From contig NZ_LIQZ01000060.1 in NCBI RefSeq assembly GCF_001418655.1, positions 1 to 33,021 of the forward strand: a DNA stretch of 33,021 bases, read 5' to 3'. Source of the stretch: Streptomyces phaeochromogenes (GTDB lineage Bacteria > Actinomycetota > Actinomycetes > Streptomycetales > Streptomycetaceae). The notes beneath the pieces were generated by a model that worked only from the letters and a program-made list of their open reading frames with translations, did no database searches and was not told the origin of the DNA. A program made the translations under genes and the position numbers. Positions 32,093-33,021 of this stretch are shown in pieces. The stretch's first letter is position 1. Every line of letters begins with the position of its first letter.

Positions 32093-32116
32093 ATTGGTGT
32101 GGTGTGCGTCACCAAT
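32093..32116. promoter_or_regulatory. Inverted repeat, possible operator
   Basis: ATTGGTG (32093-32099), 10 bp, then CACCAAT (32110-32116) form a perfect 7-bp dyad in the aceE/DUF3052 divergent region. The spacing suits a helix-turn-helix dimer. No promoter could be placed firmly beside it. Confidence 0.35.
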
Positions 32117-32259
32117 GGCCAGGATTCTCTGCCTGGAGTTGCGGCGACACGGTCGGGATCGTCACCGTTTCGGCGGTCCCGACGGCCGGGTACTTGCGCG
32201 ATCCGCCCCGCCCGTGTGGACTACGGCCAATGCTTCGCGCACGCGCGTGGCTTGAACTT

Positions 32260-32290
32260 CCCCAAGCTCCAGGCTTCGCCCGAGCAGGGG
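32260..32290 (+). repeat. Hairpin repeat upstream of the DUF3052 gene
   Basis: CCCC-AA-GCTC-CA-GGC-TTC-GCC-C-GAGC-A-GGGG forms an interrupted stem with a TTC loop and ends 36 bp before the GTG at 32327. From memory, very similar sequence (a CAAGCTC...CGAGCAGGGG hairpin followed by ACCCCAT) recurs in many Streptomyces intergenic regions. I treat it as a member of a dispersed repeat family. Confidence 0.55.
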
Positions 32291-32326
32291 GAGACCCCAT
32301 TACCGAACATGATCAGGAGGCAACCC

Positions 32327-32764
32327 GTGAGCGCGACCGCGGACCACGCGGAGGAGCGGACGAGCCTGGCCACCAGGCTGGGATTCCAGCCCGAGCAGGT
32401 GGTCCAGGAGATCGGCTTCGACGACGACGTCGACCAGGAGCTCCGCGAGGCCATTGAAGAAGTCATCGGCAGCGAGCTCATGGACGAGGAGTACGACGAC
32501 GTCGCCGACGCAGTAGTGCTCTGGTTCCGTGACGACGACGGCGACCTGACGGACGCGCTGGTGGATGCCACCACGTACGTCGAAGAGGGCGGCGCCGTGC
32601 TGCTGCTGACGCCGAAGACCGGCCGAGACGGGTATGTGGAGCCCAGCGACATCGCGGAAGCCGCGACGACCGCGGGTCTGTCCCAGACCAAGAGCATCAG
32701 CGTGGGGAAGGACTGGAGCGGGACCCGGCTGGCTACGCCGAAGGCGGCCAAGTCAAAGCGGTGA
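32327..32764 (+). CDS. DUF3052 protein, conserved neighbour of aceE
   Basis: 145 residues from GTG 32327, with AGGAGG 6 nt upstream. An open frame reaching back to 32024 is not coding. It is a small acidic protein (MSATADHAEERTSLATRLGF, FDDDVDQELREAIEEVIGSELMDEEYDDVADAVVLWFRDDDGDLTDALVDA). This is the actinobacterial DUF3052 family over its full length, ending in a basic tail (TRLATPKAAKSKR). No catalytic motif is seen. The position divergent from aceE matches S. coelicolor as I recall. Its function is unknown. A T-tailed terminator follows directly. Confidence 0.9.
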   Translation: MSATADHAEERTSLATRLGFQPEQVVQEIGFDDDVDQELREAIEEVIGSELMDEEYDDVADAVVLWFRDDDGDLTDALVDATTYVEEGGAVLLLTPKTGRDGYVEPSDIAEAATTAGLSQTKSISVGKDWSGTRLATPKAAKSKR

Positions 32765-32780
32765 CGCTCCGCTGAGTGGG

Positions 32781-32820
32781 GCGGGGGTTCAGGGGTTGGC
32801 ACCCCTGGGCCCCCGCTTTT
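32781..32820 (+). terminator. Intrinsic terminator of the DUF3052 gene
   Basis: GCGGGGG (32781-32787) pairs with CCCCCGC (32810-32816), with the inner arms AGGGGT and ACCCCT around TGGC and a short mismatch between. TTTT follows. It starts 16 bp after the stop codon. Confidence 0.9.
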
Positions 32821-32875
32821 CGTCTCTCGGGTGCGGCCCGGCGGGTGCGGGTGTAGGCGCGGGTGGCTGTGCAGG

Positions 32876-32917
32876 TGCGGGTGAGCTGCTGCTGGCCGCG
32901 CAGTTCCCCGCGCCCCT
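32876..32917 (+). repeat. Complete copy of the bipartite intergenic repeat
   Basis: TGCGGGT (32876-32882), 15 bp ending CTGGCC, then the exact 20-mer (32898-32917). CAGG directly precedes it, as at 27992. It lies downstream of the DUF3052 terminator. Confidence 0.9.
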
Positions 32918-32933
32918 TAGGGGGCTCGGCCCT

Positions 32934-33021
32934 GAGGTGTCTCGTAGCCCCGAGGTATCTCTGGCCGCGAGGTATCCCCGGCCCCTGGGTATTTCAGCCC
33001 CTCCGGCGTTTGAGGAGCGGG
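32934..33021 (+). repeat. Four-unit 17-18 bp degenerate tandem repeat followed by another dispersed repeat cut by the window edge
   Basis: GAGGTGT, GAGGTAT, GAGGTAT and TGGGTAT start at 32934, 32952, 32969 and 32986, spaced 18, 17 and 17 bp. From 32992 the sequence reads TTTCAGCCCCTCCGGCGTTT and continues GAGGAGCGG. I recall close variants of this last string (CAGCCC-TCCGGCG-TTGAGGA) as frequent in Streptomyces intergenic DNA. No gene is seen between 32821 and the edge. Confidence 0.55.

Larger units (their letters stand above)
31819..32326. other. 508-bp divergent control region between aceE and DUF3052
   Basis: No gene is supported here; the frames crossing it lack ribosome sites and familiar protein sequence. 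From left to right it contains phased A-tracts (31846-31871), an inverted repeat GGTTACC/GGTAACC (31888-31894 and 31956-31962), paired ACCGAGA heptamers (31949-31966), an ATTGGTG/CACCAAT dyad (32093-32116), and a hairpin repeat just before the DUF3052 gene (32260-32290). Promoters of both genes must lie here. I could not fix their hexamers with confidence. Confidence 0.7.

Noticed and set aside
31834..32115. 93-codon minus-strand frame upstream of aceE with a C-x-x-C pair
   Set aside because: The pair CPIC is suggestive, but codon use is atypical, the frame runs through the A-tracts, and no ribosome site precedes it.
30070..32457. 795-codon plus-strand open frame opposite aceE and running into the DUF3052 gene
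   Set aside because: It is a shadow of aceE. It crosses the divergent control region and enters DUF3052 in the wrong frame.
1..33021. tRNA genes, rRNA genes, insertion sequences or prophage
   Set aside because: I saw no cloverleaf-type sequence, no transposase or integrase protein, and no terminal inverted repeats with target duplications. A tRNAscan or IS search was not possible here.

Overview
The window is high-GC chromosomal DNA from an actinobacterium, almost certainly a Streptomyces. The evidence is strong G/C bias at third codon positions, frequent GTG starts, the gene order fabD-fabH-acpP-fabF with a PucR-type regulator upstream (the FasR/fab arrangement known from S. coelicolor), actinobacterial neighbours of the DUF3145 and DUF3052 families, and intergenic repeats that I recall as common in Streptomyces. 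I see no phage, plasmid, insertion sequence, CRISPR array, tRNA, rRNA or secondary-metabolite core enzyme. This looks like core chromosome plus small regulator/enzyme pairs.

Layout. Positions 1-9.4 kb hold a truncated serine hydrolase, a secreted M14 metallocarboxypeptidase, an Ala-rich helical protein of unknown function, a 446-bp repeat-filled gap, an EI24/CysZ-like membrane protein, an exported pyroglutamyl-peptidase-like protein with Ser at the expected catalytic Cys, a divergent LysR/RidA pair and a TetR regulator. Positions 9.5-13.7 kb hold a cytoplasmic PA14-containing GH3 beta-glucosidase, an SGNH-hydrolase lipoprotein and a DUF3145 protein. Positions 13.8-18.8 kb hold the type II fatty-acid synthase operon, read right to left as fasR, fabD, fabH, acpP, fabF, with hairpins flanking acpP and a strong convergent terminator after fabF. 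Positions 18.8-24.7 kb hold a pirin, a serine hydrolase, a GNAT acetyltransferase, a MerR/aldo-keto reductase operon with a textbook MerR promoter, a DUF4429-SHOCT protein and a membrane-anchored alpha/beta hydrolase. Positions 24.8-28.9 kb hold a divergent TetR/MFS-efflux pair, a small DUF4190-like membrane protein and a potassium-channel protein. Positions 29.1-33.0 kb hold aceE (homodimeric pyruvate dehydrogenase E1) divergent from a DUF3052 gene.

How the genes fit together. The central theme is acetyl-CoA production and use: AceE starts pyruvate oxidation to acetyl-CoA, and FabD/FabH/ACP/FabF initiate and elongate fatty acids, with FasR the likely activator. Around these lie four regulator-target pairs whose control DNA can be read directly (LysR-RidA, TetR-GH3, MerR-AKR, TetR-MFS). 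Two of them have promoters placed so that the mRNA would be leaderless.

The most unusual non-coding content is a bipartite repeat, TGCGGGT, 15 nt, then a conserved 20-mer. It occurs seven times in complete form with an invariant spacer, in both orientations, only between genes. It forms a 74-75 bp tandem array at 4.9-5.1 kb and a 135-bp near-palindrome at 28.0 kb. The aceE upstream region carries 10-bp-phased A-tracts and two opposed pairs of a heptamer. I found no convincing new multi-gene system.
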